Assembly (NCBI GenBank): GCA_965368585.1 | Contig: CBDUNM010000063.1 | Coordinates: 1-24,785, forward strand | Reading direction: 5' to 3' | Length of the DNA: 24,785 bases | Source: JARRQB01 sp965368585 | GTDB taxonomy: Bacteria > Pseudomonadota > Gammaproteobacteria > Chromatiales > Chromatiaceae | In this document: piece after piece, positions 15,149 to 23,183 of the stretch | How the letters are laid out: every line of letters begins with the position of its first letter | How positions within the stretch are numbered: position 1 is the first letter of the stretch | Translations under genes and position numbers: made by a program | Notes under the pieces: model-generated | Databases searched by the model: none | What the model was told of the DNA's origin: nothing | Seen by the model: the letters and a program-made list of their open reading frames with translations, nothing else

Positions 15149-15173
15149 TTTTTTGTCCGGAAAAGTCTTGCCA

Positions 15174-15675
15174 TATCACCCGCCGATACCCTGAAAAGAA
15201 AGATAAACGAGCAGACCCTATTTACCAACGAAATCGAGGCCACATCGCAACAAACCCGAAGTACCACCCATGGCATGATACGCAGCGTCGAACAGGCGCG
15301 CTTGGCGGTGGTGGCAACGCGCGATGCGAATTTCACGGGCCAGAACGTGGTTCAGCGATCGCTGCAGCAGACGCGGCATGCCCGTCGGGAAACCGAACAC
15401 AGCGCCGGCACCTTGGGTGCATTGCAGGCTCGTTCCGAGAAAATCCAGAAAATCACCCAGATCATCAACCAGGTCGCGGAACAGATGAACCTGGTGGCGC
15501 TGGATGCGGCCATCGAAGCCGCCCGGGTGAGCGAGCACGGTAGCGGATTTGCCGTCGTCGCCGACGAGGTCAGGCAGTTGGCAATAAGACCACCGTGGCT
15601 ACCGCCGACATCGGCGCACGGATAGCGACGATCCACCGTGAAGTCTACGACTCGGTGGCCACCGTGCGGCAACCG
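15174..15675 (+). pseudogene. methyl-accepting chemotaxis protein remnant (5' end cut by the IS)
   Basis: An open frame begins exactly at the IS edge (ISPADTLKRKINEQ) and carries the chemoreceptor signalling tip, VAEQMNLVALDAAIEAAR and GFAVVADEVRQLA. Then the frame shifts near 15581: the other frame continues KTTVATADIGARIATIH, as expected after VRQLA, so one base seems lost. Sensor domain, membrane segments and HAMP are all missing. The missing front is not on the left side of the IS. The product would be non-functional. The tip differs from the intact receptor at 16984, so it is not simply a duplicate. Confidence 0.85.
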
Positions 15676-16167
15676 GCGTCGCTGGTGCAATCATTGGTGA
15701 CAAGTCCGATCATGCCGAGCCCTAGGGATTGGCTTGCGGCGGTCCCGGGCGCGCGTCTTATAACGTCATCCGATACGCCTGCAGGGAATGCTGCCGTACC
15801 GATAAACATCGGACTTGTAGACCTCGGACTTCGCCGAGGCGACTGCGCTTGCTGTCCGGTCTGGTCCGGTTCGACCGGGTGGCGCGGGAATCGGATTGCG
15901 GGCGGCCGCGGAATTTATTCATGGATTCGGCTTCAGGATGCTGACCGCGGCTCGATAGTACCTGTTGAGACGCTGATCGGCACGCGAACGTCGTTCGTGC
16001 TGGGGGACGGCCGTCGTTGCACCTATACGGGACCGCTTGGTTACCCTCGACGTTTGATGCGGTCTGGTTTTTCACGGTCCCCCGGCGTGAGACCAACCGC
16101 GTGGATGACGTAGGCCGGGTTCCCGCCGACGATTCAGTGGATGACGTCCAACCTAGGTAACAAGCTC
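15676..16167. other. intergenic region after the chemoreceptor remnant
   Basis: The frame after the remnant stays open but loses any family look. A small hairpin CCTCGG-ACTTCG-CCGAGG lies near 15822. I see no gene. Confidence 0.35.
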
Positions 16168-16935
16168 ATGTTGAGAAACATCATTTTATTTTCGACCGCG
16201 AGTCTGCTGACCGGCGCCATCGGCGCCGCTACGCTCAACTACGAGGGGTCGTCAACGGTCGGCAAGTTCATGATCGATGCCTCTGAGGCAAACAACGGCT
16301 TCACCGTAAGACTCAATACTAAAACCGAAAGCTCGGGCGGAGAGAAATGCGCGGCGGCCGGAAAGTGTGATATGGGCGGTGTGGCGCGCGACGTCAATCA
16401 GCCGTTCCTGGACAGGGGCGTCGTGAAGACCCTGATTGGTAAGGATGCCATAGCGGTCATCGTGCACGCCGACAATCCCGTCAGTGGCCTGACCTCGGCG
16501 CATCTGAAGGGCATCTTCAGCGGTTCGATCAAAAACTGGTCGGAGGTTGGCGGACCGGACAAGCCGATATCGGCGCTGATCGTTAAAAAGGGATCGGCGA
16601 CGCGCAAGGTGTTTCGCGAAGTCGTCATGAACGGTGCCGACTACAGCGGCGCTCGGGTAGTCACGCCGGACGCCAAGATCGTTACCTCGGTGGCGCGCGA
16701 TCCGGGCGCCATCGGACAGATCAGTTTTGCGTTTATCGGTGGACGTAACGACGTCAAGGCCTTGTCTGTCGACGGACAGGCCGCGAATGTCAGCAATTCC
16801 TCCTATCCGATCACCCGCCCGCTTTATATCACCACCAAGGGCGCTCCCGCCGGCCCCGTCAGAGAGTTCATTTCATGGGCCTTGTCGGGAGCCGGACAAT
16901 CGGTCGTCAAGCAACGATTTGTCGGAGCGAATTGA
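16168..16935 (+). CDS. PstS-like periplasmic substrate-binding protein
   Basis: 255-residue binding protein of the phosphate-binding (PstS-like) family. Signal peptide at 1-20 (MLRNIILFSTASLLTGAIGA). The mature part opens LNYEGSSTVGKFM, the conserved GS-S/T ligand loop, and has KTESSGGEKCAAAGKCDMGG, IAVIVHADNPV and LKGIFSGSIKNWSEVGG, all typical of the family. It is shorter than classical PstS (about 320), nearer to stand-alone phosphate-type binding proteins. No pst permease genes are near; instead a chemoreceptor gene follows 48 bases later. The frame is open from 16141, but ATG 16168 gives a clean signal peptide and has AGGT upstream. The ligand, phosphate or a similar oxyanion, is inferred. 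Confidence 0.85.
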   Translation: MLRNIILFSTASLLTGAIGAATLNYEGSSTVGKFMIDASEANNGFTVRLNTKTESSGGEKCAAAGKCDMGGVARDVNQPFLDRGVVKTLIGKDAIAVIVHADNPVSGLTSAHLKGIFSGSIKNWSEVGGPDKPISALIVKKGSATRKVFREVVMNGADYSGARVVTPDAKIVTSVARDPGAIGQISFAFIGGRNDVKALSVDGQAANVSNSSYPITRPLYITTKGAPAGPVREFISWALSGAGQSVVKQRFVGAN

Positions 16936-16983
16936 TCGTTTGCCGTCGCTTTGTCCCCTCGGCCTGGTCTTGGGAGCTGTTGA

Positions 16984-18597
16984 ATGTTGTCAATACAAAA
17001 CAAGTTTACGATCGTCCTGGCGTTGTTTCTGACCTTCACGCTGATCGTCGTATCCGTAACGCTCTACGTCGTCAGGGGACAGGCAACCGACGCCGCCGTC
17101 ATCGACATGGCTGGACATCAGGGCCAGCTTACCTATCGCATGGCCGTGGAGGCACAGGCGTTGGTTTCCGATCTAGAAAGCGAATCGTCCACAGGCGAAT
17201 CGCGAGCCCGCCTGGAGGCATCCATTGAGCAATTCGATGCGCAACTCAAGGCGCTGCTTGACGGAAGTGCCGCAACGGACCGTGTCGATCGCAACGTCGA
17301 ATTGCCGAAAAGCGACGGCGCGATTCGCGCACAATTAGTAGAGGTGCTCGGATTCTGGGAGTCGATCAGAAGCAAGCTGCAATTGATCGCAAAACCCGAT
17401 GTCGATGTCGTTTCCGACGCCTTCTACGATGCCAGCACCTCATTGGACAGCCTGACTCACGAGTTGCTCGACGCCTCGTCGGCGGTCGTGCCTTTGCTGC
17501 GCGAGGCGGCGGAGGGCAAGGTCAGGCTGCTCAAGACCATTCTGCTCGCGGCCCTGGGCGGAATGCTGCTGGTGGCTGCCTTGTCCTGGGTCGCCGTGCG
17601 GCGCTACGTCGTGCTGCCGATCGTCAAACTGCACGATTCGATCTCACGGGTGGAGAAGACATGCGACCTTGCCGTGCGCCTGGATATCCACTCGCGGGAC
17701 GAAATCGGTTCGGCGGCCGACACCTTGAACCGCATGTTCGAGAAGTTTCAGTTGACCATCAGAGAGATTCACGAATCGACCGGCCGCGCTGCAGCAGCCG
17801 CGGAGAAGGTCGCGTTACTGTCGGAGGAGACCAAGCAGGGCGTGCAGCAGCAAATGGCGGAAACCGAGCAGGTGGCTACCTCCATGAACGAGATGCAGGC
17901 CAGTGTCGAAGACGTCGCCCGCAGCGCCGCCGAGGCCGCGGCAACGGCTTCCTCCACCGCCGAGCGGGCCGGCGACGGCAAGGGCGTTGCCGAGGGTGCG
18001 GTGAACTCGATCCGGGACCTGGAGGCGACGATCGAACGGGCGGTTCAGGCTTTTCAACAGCTGGATTCGGGCACTACCAAGATTGCCTCCGTACTGGGGG
18101 TGATTCGCGGCATTGCCGAACAAACCAATCTGCTGGCGCTGAATGCCGCCATCGAGGCGGCGCGGGCCGGCGAGCAAGGGCGCGGTTTCGCGGTGGTTGC
18201 CGATGAAGTGCGTGCGCTCGCCACCCGGTCCCACGAGGCGACCGAGGAGATCACCGATATTATCGAAGAACTGCAGCGCGCGACGCAGGATACGGTTCGA
18301 CTCATGGATGACGGGCGTGAAGGAGTCGACCAGAGCGTTGCCGGCGCCACCGCTACCGGACAGGCCTTTGCCTCCATCATTCCGATGGTGACCAATATCG
18401 ATGGTATGAACGCTCAGATAGCGGCCGCGGCGCGAGAGCACAACATTGTGGCCACCGATATCGACCGAAACCTGGTCAACATCCGCCACTTGACCGAACA
18501 CGTCGCGAACGGCGCGGAGCAGACCGCGGAGGCGTCCCGGTCCATGGAGGCAGTCGCCCGGGAACTCGAAGTCGCTGTCGCGCAGTTCACGATCTAG
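16984..18597 (+). CDS. methyl-accepting chemotaxis protein with PilJ-type sensor
   Basis: 537-residue transmembrane chemoreceptor. TM1 about 8-30; periplasmic sensor about 31-180 starting with IDMAGHQGQLTYRMAVEAQ, the signature helix of PilJ/NarX-type sensor domains; TM2 about 181-204; HAMP about 205-260; a long coiled-coil signalling domain with the tip IAEQTNLLALNAAIEAAR around 376 and GFAVVADEVRALA after it. GGGAG seven bases before ATG 16984 supports the start. It should signal through CheW/CheA in the inner membrane. The gene directly upstream encodes a periplasmic binding protein, suggesting the receptor may read a loaded binding protein; this is inference. It ends without the NWETF-like CheR-binding tail of enteric receptors. 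Confidence 0.92.
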   Translation: MLSIQNKFTIVLALFLTFTLIVVSVTLYVVRGQATDAAVIDMAGHQGQLTYRMAVEAQALVSDLESESSTGESRARLEASIEQFDAQLKALLDGSAATDRVDRNVELPKSDGAIRAQLVEVLGFWESIRSKLQLIAKPDVDVVSDAFYDASTSLDSLTHELLDASSAVVPLLREAAEGKVRLLKTILLAALGGMLLVAALSWVAVRRYVVLPIVKLHDSISRVEKTCDLAVRLDIHSRDEIGSAADTLNRMFEKFQLTIREIHESTGRAAAAAEKVALLSEETKQGVQQQMAETEQVATSMNEMQASVEDVARSAAEAAATASSTAERAGDGKGVAEGAVNSIRDLEATIERAVQAFQQLDSGTTKIASVLGVIRGIAEQTNLLALNAAIEAARAGEQGRGFAVVADEVRALATRSHEATEEITDIIEELQRATQDTVRLMDDGREGVDQSVAGATATGQAFASIIPMVTNIDGMNAQIAAAAREHNIVATDIDRNLVNIRHLTEHVANGAEQTAEASRSMEAVARELEVAVAQFTI

Positions 18598-18863
18598 CCT
18601 GCCGCTGCCCTCGGCCATGCGCGTGTCCGTGTGATTTGCTACGCGATGGCGCAGCGCCACCGACGGAGTGATTGCTCCTATCGCGCTCCCTTCTGGCTGC
18701 CAAAGTTGTGCTGCTCAATCTGCGGTGGGTTGCGGCCGCCCCGCCTCGACGACAGGCTCAGTGCGTCGCATGGGATGACCGGACGGAGAGGTTGCCGGAT
18801 TGTTCAACCTCGCCACTGCATCGGTTGGTCAATCAGGCAGCGGCTTTCTCGTGCGCGGCGGCG
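18598..18863. other. intergenic region, nothing recognised
   Basis: A short GGCGC/GCGCC palindrome near 18649 is the only structure. No gene or clear terminator is seen after the chemoreceptor gene. Confidence 0.35.
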
Positions 18864-19022
18864 GCATCGAGCGTCACAGGCAGCCTGCGTATGGAGGAGT
18901 TCGCCCGTGGGTGCAAGCGACATGCCTTTGAGCGTGCGCGCAAAAAAGGTGGCTTCGAGTACCTCTTCCAACGCCTTGGTGTGCGCGCTGACGGCCGGTT
19001 GACTGGTGAACAACCTCGCGTC
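18864..19022 (-). pseudogene. LysR-family regulator remnant (helix-turn-helix part)
   Basis: The minus strand encodes LFTSQPAVSAHTKALEE followed by a segment ending RTLKGMSLAPTGELL. This is the recognition helix and wing of a LysR-type regulator. The first helix before it and the whole effector domain after it are missing; the frame runs on only about 20 codons of unrelated sequence. It is debris, not a gene. Confidence 0.8.
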
Positions 19023-19038
19023 ACGTGTCTTGACGTGA

Positions 19039-19191
19039 TGGCGGTCCGACTGGAACGGAATTCTGAATCTGGCGGATCTTTTCCGCCAACGCGCCCGTCT
19101 GCTCACTTTGGACGACCACCTGCTGCAAGACCTTGGTCTGGCCCGCGACCAGGCGCACCGCGAAGGGAGTAAGGCGCCGTGGCGCGGCTAG
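19039..19191 (+). pseudogene. DUF1127 small protein, start codon lost
   Basis: A frame of about 50 codons ends at TAG 19189-19191 and contains RARLLTLDDHLLQDLGLARD. This matches the RxxLLxLDDxxLxDIGLxRxxA pattern of DUF1127 (YjiS-like) proteins. The frame follows a TGA at 19036 and has no ATG, GTG or TTG, so it cannot start normally. DUF1127 genes often sit divergent from LysR regulators, and the LysR debris beside it fits a decayed pair. Confidence 0.6.
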
Positions 19192-20120
19192 CGGCGGCGG
19201 TGCGGTCCGCGTTCGTCGATAGTTTGGTAGGTGCGACGCGACCAGACCGACAACCCGATTGCCAAGGCAACCAGGGCGGCACCCCCGGCGTGATACCAGC
19301 CGAAGTTTTCACCCAGGAAAATCACCGCCATGAGAGATCCGAACACCGGCATCAGGTGGGCGAAGTGGCCCGCCGTGCTCGGACCGGTGGCGCTGACTCC
19401 CGTATTCCAGAACAGATACGCCAGAATGGATGGAAAGACGGCGACATATGCGACGGTCAGAACGGTGTTCGGTGTCGCCTGGATAACGCGTCCGCCGGCC
19501 AGTTCGAACAGCCATAGGGGCAGCAGAGCGGCGGCGCCGACAATCAGCGTGAATCCGAGAAAGGCCAGCGGCGCGAGCGAAGGTGGCCGCCATTGCAGAA
19601 AAATGGAGTAAAGCGCCCAGACCAGCACCGCGGCCAGTATCCAGAGATCACCGACTACCCATTGACCGGCGAACACGGCGATCGGATCGCCCCTACCCAG
19701 AATCAGCCCGATACCTAAGAGCGAGATCAGAATCGAAATCGCTTCCAGCCAACGTGTACGACGCCGGTAGATGAGCCAGTTCAAGGCAACGATCTGCAAC
19801 GGCAGCGACGACTGCAAGAGCACAGCGTTGGTCGCCGTGGTGGTTTGCAGCCCCAGATAAACAAAGGTGTTGAAACCCGAAACCCCCAACAAGGCCAACA
19901 GGGTCATGCGTTTCCAGTGGTGTGCGATGAGGGGCAACTGGTCTCGGATCGGCCGCCAGACCCAGGGCAGAATAATAATCGCCGCCACAGCCCAGCGCCA
20001 GAACGACAGCCCGATCGGCGGGATTTCGCTATGCATGGCGCGGCTGAGCACGAAGTTGCCCGACCAGAACAGGGTGCACAGCGTCAACAGCAGGTAGGGA
20101 TGATTCAAGGGGATGTGCAT
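19188..20120 (-). CDS. EamA/DMT-family transporter
   Basis: 310-residue inner-membrane protein with about ten hydrophobic segments in two EamA repeats. Repeat 1 begins LLLTLCTLFWSGNFVLSRAM and holds GLQTTTATNAVLLQSSLP; repeat 2 begins DLWILAAVLVWALYSIFLQ and holds MPVFGSLMAVIFLGE, the usual family blocks. The DMT family exports metabolites and amino acids; the substrate cannot be told. The frame is open to 20273; I use ATG 20120, which starts just before TM1 as in relatives. No clear ribosome site is seen there or at the ATG at 20180. The stop overlaps the DUF1127 remnant on the other strand by four bases. Confidence 0.9.
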   Translation of the reverse strand: MHIPLNHPYLLLTLCTLFWSGNFVLSRAMHSEIPPIGLSFWRWAVAAIIILPWVWRPIRDQLPLIAHHWKRMTLLALLGVSGFNTFVYLGLQTTTATNAVLLQSSLPLQIVALNWLIYRRRTRWLEAISILISLLGIGLILGRGDPIAVFAGQWVVGDLWILAAVLVWALYSIFLQWRPPSLAPLAFLGFTLIVGAAALLPLWLFELAGGRVIQATPNTVLTVAYVAVFPSILAYLFWNTGVSATGPSTAGHFAHLMPVFGSLMAVIFLGENFGWYHAGGAALVALAIGLSVWSRRTYQTIDERGPHRRR

Positions 20121-20257
20121 GTGTGCAGATGGGCGGCGCGGGTTGCTGTTGTGGAGCCACGTGTCGAAGGCGGCGCACATCGTAGCGCAAAACCGCCCGG
20201 CGGAAACGGACAGACCGGCGTCCGTGCCGAGTAAGGGCGGCGTCAAAGGCAGAAATG

Positions 20258-20280
20258 AAAACGCCCCGCGCATACGCGGG
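20258..20280 (-). terminator. possible terminator after the small duplicated-motif gene
   Basis: CCCGCG-TATG-CGCGGG on the minus strand is followed by GCGTTTTC. It lies 28 bases beyond the stop at 20308. The T-run is only four bases. Confidence 0.5.
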
Positions 20281-20307
20281 ACATATATGATTTTACCGGT
20301 TCAGTTA

Positions 20308-20571
20308 TCAGCCGTTCAGATCGGCTTCGTGCGCCCAGATGTCGCGCCAGACGGGGACGTCGTTGGCCATCGAACCGGCGCGCACGGCGTTGTCGGTGGT
20401 GTCGCTGATCAGCGTCGGAAACAGATCGGGTGTCCCGAGCGTCTGTTGGTACGCAAAAGCCCCCGTATCGGGGTTGCCGTTCGAGGTGCGCGCCTGAATC
20501 TGATCGGTCGCCAGGGTGCTGAACAGGTCGGGCGTGCCAAGTGCTCGCTCGTGGGTGAACGAGTCGGCCAA
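20308..20571 (-). CDS. small hypothetical protein with an internal duplication
   Basis: 87 codons, no family recognised. The segment ERALGTPDLFSTLATDQ (residues 9-25) is repeated as YQQTLGTPDLFPTLISD (41-57), a 34-residue period sharing LGTPDLF-x-TL. The C-terminal half ends DVPVWRDIWAHEADLNG. Codon use looks coding and a terminator-like hairpin follows, so this is probably real sequence. The only start in frame is TTG 20571, with no ribosome site; an ATG at 20579 is out of frame by one base. It may be the 3' end of a larger gene or carry a frameshift. No signal peptide or membrane segment. Confidence 0.45.
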   Translation of the reverse strand: MADSFTHERALGTPDLFSTLATDQIQARTSNGNPDTGAFAYQQTLGTPDLFPTLISDTTDNAVRAGSMANDVPVWRDIWAHEADLNG

Positions 20572-20893
20572 CGTGGCATGTTAGTTGAATCGGTACTGAA
20601 CCATGTGTGGCGTGGTAATACCGCCTAGTAATCACGTTCCTGGTCCGTTTTCCTGCGACTTTGGCGGGTAATTGCGGTAGCATTCTCGGCTTGTTGAATG
20701 CACGTTGGGACGTTCGCGCGCTCGCGCAGCGCAGAGACGCCGACCAGGCTCGTGCACGAACGAACCGGATTCTTTGCCAACGTCAATCCCGTAAATCCTT
20801 GTAGATGGCTGAACCCTGATTCTTGCGCCTGGTCTGCCGCTATCGAATTGATGCGATTCCACGAGTTAACGGCGGCGGGGGAAGTTACAGAGC
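20572..20893. other. leader region of the polysaccharide cluster
   Basis: A non-coding stretch of 322 bases before the first glycosyltransferase gene. It contains the ops-like element listed separately. No convincing -35/-10 pair is found by eye. Confidence 0.5.
20673..20683 (+). promoter_or_regulatory. ops-like element (RfaH recruitment site)
   Basis: TGCGGTAGCAT matches the ops consensus GGCGGTAG-N-N-T at every position except the first. It lies on the coding strand about 210 bases before the first gene of a polysaccharide cluster, as in JUMPstart leaders. In enterobacteria RfaH binds the ops-paused polymerase and suppresses termination in long surface-sugar operons. An RfaH-type regulator in this organism is assumed, not seen. 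Confidence 0.5.
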
Positions 20894-21862
20894 ATGAAAC
20901 TTATTGTCCAAATTCCTTGCTATAACGAAGAACACACCTTGCCGCAGACCGTGGCCGATATCCCGAACGAGATTCCTGGAATTGACGAAATCGAAGTTCT
21001 GATCATCGATGACGGCAGTACAGACCGCACCGTGGAAGTAGCCCAGGCGCTGGGTGTTCAACACATCGTTCGCAACAAGCGCAATCAGGGTCTGGCAAGA
21101 ACCTTCCGTCATGGTTTGGAGGCCGCTATCAGCGCCGGTGCCGATATCGTTGTCAATACCGACGGTGACAATCAGTATGCAGGCGCCGACATTGCCAAGC
21201 TGATCCAGCCGATATTGGACGGCAATGCGGACATCGTAATTGGTGATCGACAGACTTCAACGATTGAGCACTTCTCGAAATCAAAAAAGATTCTGCAGTG
21301 GTTGGGCAGCGGTATTGTGCGGCGACTGGCGGGTATTTGGGTTCCGGACGCGGTAAGCGGTTTTCGTGCTTTCACGCGCGAAGCCGCGATCAAGCTCAAT
21401 ATCGTCTCATCATTCAGCTATACGATAGAGACGGTCATCCAGGCAGGCAAACGGGGTATGACGGTCACATCGATACCGGTTCGCACCAATGCCAAGACGC
21501 GCGAGTCCCGACTGTTCACCAGTGTGCCGAAGTTCATCGAGCGGCAGCTGGGAACCGTTATCCGCGTCTACGCGATGTACCAGCCGCTGCGCGTGTTTTT
21601 TATTATTGGCGCGTTCTTGATCGTGCTTGGCTTCTTGCCTATCGCACGCTTCCTGTATTTCTATTTCGTCGCTGATTCCGGCGGTGGCCACCTGCAATCA
21701 CTGCTGCTCGGATCCATCATCATGCTGGTGGGTTTCATGACATTGGTTGTGGGCTTGGTGGCCGATTTGATTTCTTTCAATCGGCAGATGCTCGAAATGA
21801 TCCTGGAGCGGGTCAAGCGCCTGGAACTGGCGGCCGGCCGACAAACCGGCGACGAAGATTGA
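20894..21862 (+). CDS. family 2 glycosyltransferase with C-terminal membrane anchor
   Basis: 322 residues. GT-A domain: start IPCYNEEHTL at 7-16, DDGSTD at 39-44, nucleotide/metal site TDGDNQY at 89-95, acceptor region with SGFRAFTREA near 155-164. Two C-terminal membrane segments (233-259 and 267-294) follow, then a charged tail. This layout resembles dolichyl/undecaprenyl-phosphate sugar transferases (DPM1/GtrB-like), which move a sugar from a nucleotide to a lipid carrier at the inner membrane; the sugar is unknown. ATG 20894 has a GGAAG about nine bases upstream. It is the first gene after the ops-like leader, and the next gene follows in 20 bases. Confidence 0.9.
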   Translation: MKLIVQIPCYNEEHTLPQTVADIPNEIPGIDEIEVLIIDDGSTDRTVEVAQALGVQHIVRNKRNQGLARTFRHGLEAAISAGADIVVNTDGDNQYAGADIAKLIQPILDGNADIVIGDRQTSTIEHFSKSKKILQWLGSGIVRRLAGIWVPDAVSGFRAFTREAAIKLNIVSSFSYTIETVIQAGKRGMTVTSIPVRTNAKTRESRLFTSVPKFIERQLGTVIRVYAMYQPLRVFFIIGAFLIVLGFLPIARFLYFYFVADSGGGHLQSLLLGSIIMLVGFMTLVVGLVADLISFNRQMLEMILERVKRLELAAGRQTGDED

Positions 21863-21882
21863 GCGGACGGATGGATTGACCC

Positions 21883-23019
21883 ATGCGCATTGTGTCCTGG
21901 GGCACGTACGACCTGGGCAAGCCGCGCGTCAGAATTCTGCTGCGCGGATTGCGTGAGAACGGCGTCGACCTGCATGAGTGTCACGTCCACGTATGGAAAG
22001 GCGTGGAAGACAAGAGCCAGATCCGCGGCTGGGGCGGTAAGTTCGGATTCCTGCTGCGCATGCTGTTCAGTTATCCCAGATTGATCTGGTGTTATCTGCG
22101 CGCACCTAAACACGACCTCGTCCTGGTCCCTTACCTTGGCCAGCTTGATGTACTCGTGATCTGGCCTTTCGCCAAACTGCGCCGGGTTCCAATCGTACTG
22201 GACGCCTACATTTCACTGTACAACACGGTTGTCGAGGACCGCACGCTGCTCAATGCCGACCACCCGCTGGTCGGTGCCTTGTACGCCTGGGAGTGGCTGG
22301 CGACGCGGTCGGCGGATCTTGTTTTTCTGGACACCGAGGCACACGCCGACTATTTCGGCCGGCAGTACCGGTTACCTGCGCAGCGTCTGGGCGTCGTTTT
22401 CGTCGGCGCGGAGAGCGACGCCTTTCCACGCTTGCCATTACCCGTAACGGAGTCGGCGAACGCACCAATGAGGGTGTTATTCTACGGCCAGTTCATTCCG
22501 CTGCACGGTATCGATGTCATCGTTGAGGCGGCGCAAAGGCTCGGTGCCGGGGCGCAAATCCATTGGATGTTGATCGGCAAGGGACAGGACGAGGAAAAGA
22601 TCCGGCGTATGCTGGAACGCGATCCCTTGCCCAATCTCGAATGGAAGCGCTGGGTGCCGTACGAAGAGTTGATCGACTGGATTCGCCGAGCGGATCTGTG
22701 TCTGGGCATTTTCAGCGATTCGGACAAGGCCGGGCGGGTGATTCCGAACAAGGTGTTTCAGGTGGTTTCGAGCGGCCGGCCGATCGTCACGCGCGATTCC
22801 GCGGCCATCCGCGAGCTCTTTCCCGACGAAACGGCCGGTATCTGCCTGGTAGCCCCTGCAGATGCAGTCGCTTTGTCCGAGGCGGTCCTGAAATTCAAAG
22901 ATCAACGCGGTCTGGACGATAGCAGGAGTCTGTACGGCGGATATGAACAGAAGATCAGTCCAGCGGGTATCGGTCGACAATTCATACAGCTGGTGGAGTC
23001 CAAGCGCCTGGTGGGTTGA
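21883..23019 (+). CDS. glycosyltransferase, GT4-like (GT-B fold)
   Basis: 378 residues, cytoplasmic or membrane-associated. The N-terminal domain (1-185) has KPRVRILLRGLRENGVDL and LVPYLGQLDVLVIW; the C-terminal domain (195-375) starts MRVLFYGQFIPLHGID and carries VIPNKVFQVVSSGRPIVT, the donor-binding region of family 4 enzymes. The spacing of the family EX7E motif is not exact, with the first acid apparently replaced by Gln or Lys in NKVFQ. The donor and acceptor are unknown; a role in surface-sugar assembly follows from the neighbours. The ATG at 21883 has a weak ribosome site, but the 20-base gap suggests it is read in one transcript with the previous gene. Confidence 0.85.
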   Translation: MRIVSWGTYDLGKPRVRILLRGLRENGVDLHECHVHVWKGVEDKSQIRGWGGKFGFLLRMLFSYPRLIWCYLRAPKHDLVLVPYLGQLDVLVIWPFAKLRRVPIVLDAYISLYNTVVEDRTLLNADHPLVGALYAWEWLATRSADLVFLDTEAHADYFGRQYRLPAQRLGVVFVGAESDAFPRLPLPVTESANAPMRVLFYGQFIPLHGIDVIVEAAQRLGAGAQIHWMLIGKGQDEEKIRRMLERDPLPNLEWKRWVPYEELIDWIRRADLCLGIFSDSDKAGRVIPNKVFQVVSSGRPIVTRDSAAIRELFPDETAGICLVAPADAVALSEAVLKFKDQRGLDDSRSLYGGYEQKISPAGIGRQFIQLVESKRLVG

Positions 23020-23183
23020 TGGTTCCCCGGCCCCAGCCGTTGGAAGCCTTGCATCAACCGGGCGTTCTCCGCGAGGCCGCCGATCGGACGAATCCGCATC
23101 GACCAGCCGCAACGTCGGGTGTAGGGTTCAGGGTGGCTGGTGACGTGCACGGCGCTGAGAATACAACCGTTAAGGAACTCTAG

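Larger units (their letters stand above)
13921..15173 (+). mobile_element. complete IS3-family insertion sequence
   Basis: 1253 bases with imperfect terminal inverted repeats: left TGGCTAGACTATCCCGGACA at 13921-13940, and right end, read inward, TGGCAAGACTTTTCCGGACA. Ends are 5'-TG and CA-3' as usual for the family. It encodes orfA and orfB with a programmed frameshift site between them. The flanking bases differ (ATG on the left, TAT on the right), so no 3-base target duplication is visible, and a chemoreceptor gene is cut exactly at the right end. Confidence 0.92.

Noticed and set aside
15676..16113. Continuation of the chemoreceptor remnant as a coding gene
   Set aside because: The frame is open, but after about VATVRQ the residues no longer resemble a signalling domain and become Arg/Gly/Pro-rich.
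17815..18660. 281-codon minus-strand open frame
   Set aside because: Antisense to the chemoreceptor signalling domain, a common shadow in GC-rich coiled-coil genes.
20243..20683. 146-codon minus-strand frame over the duplicated-motif gene
   Set aside because: Its product is Arg/His-rich without pattern and it runs through the terminator-like hairpin. The overlapping frame with the LGTPDLF repeats has the better coding character.
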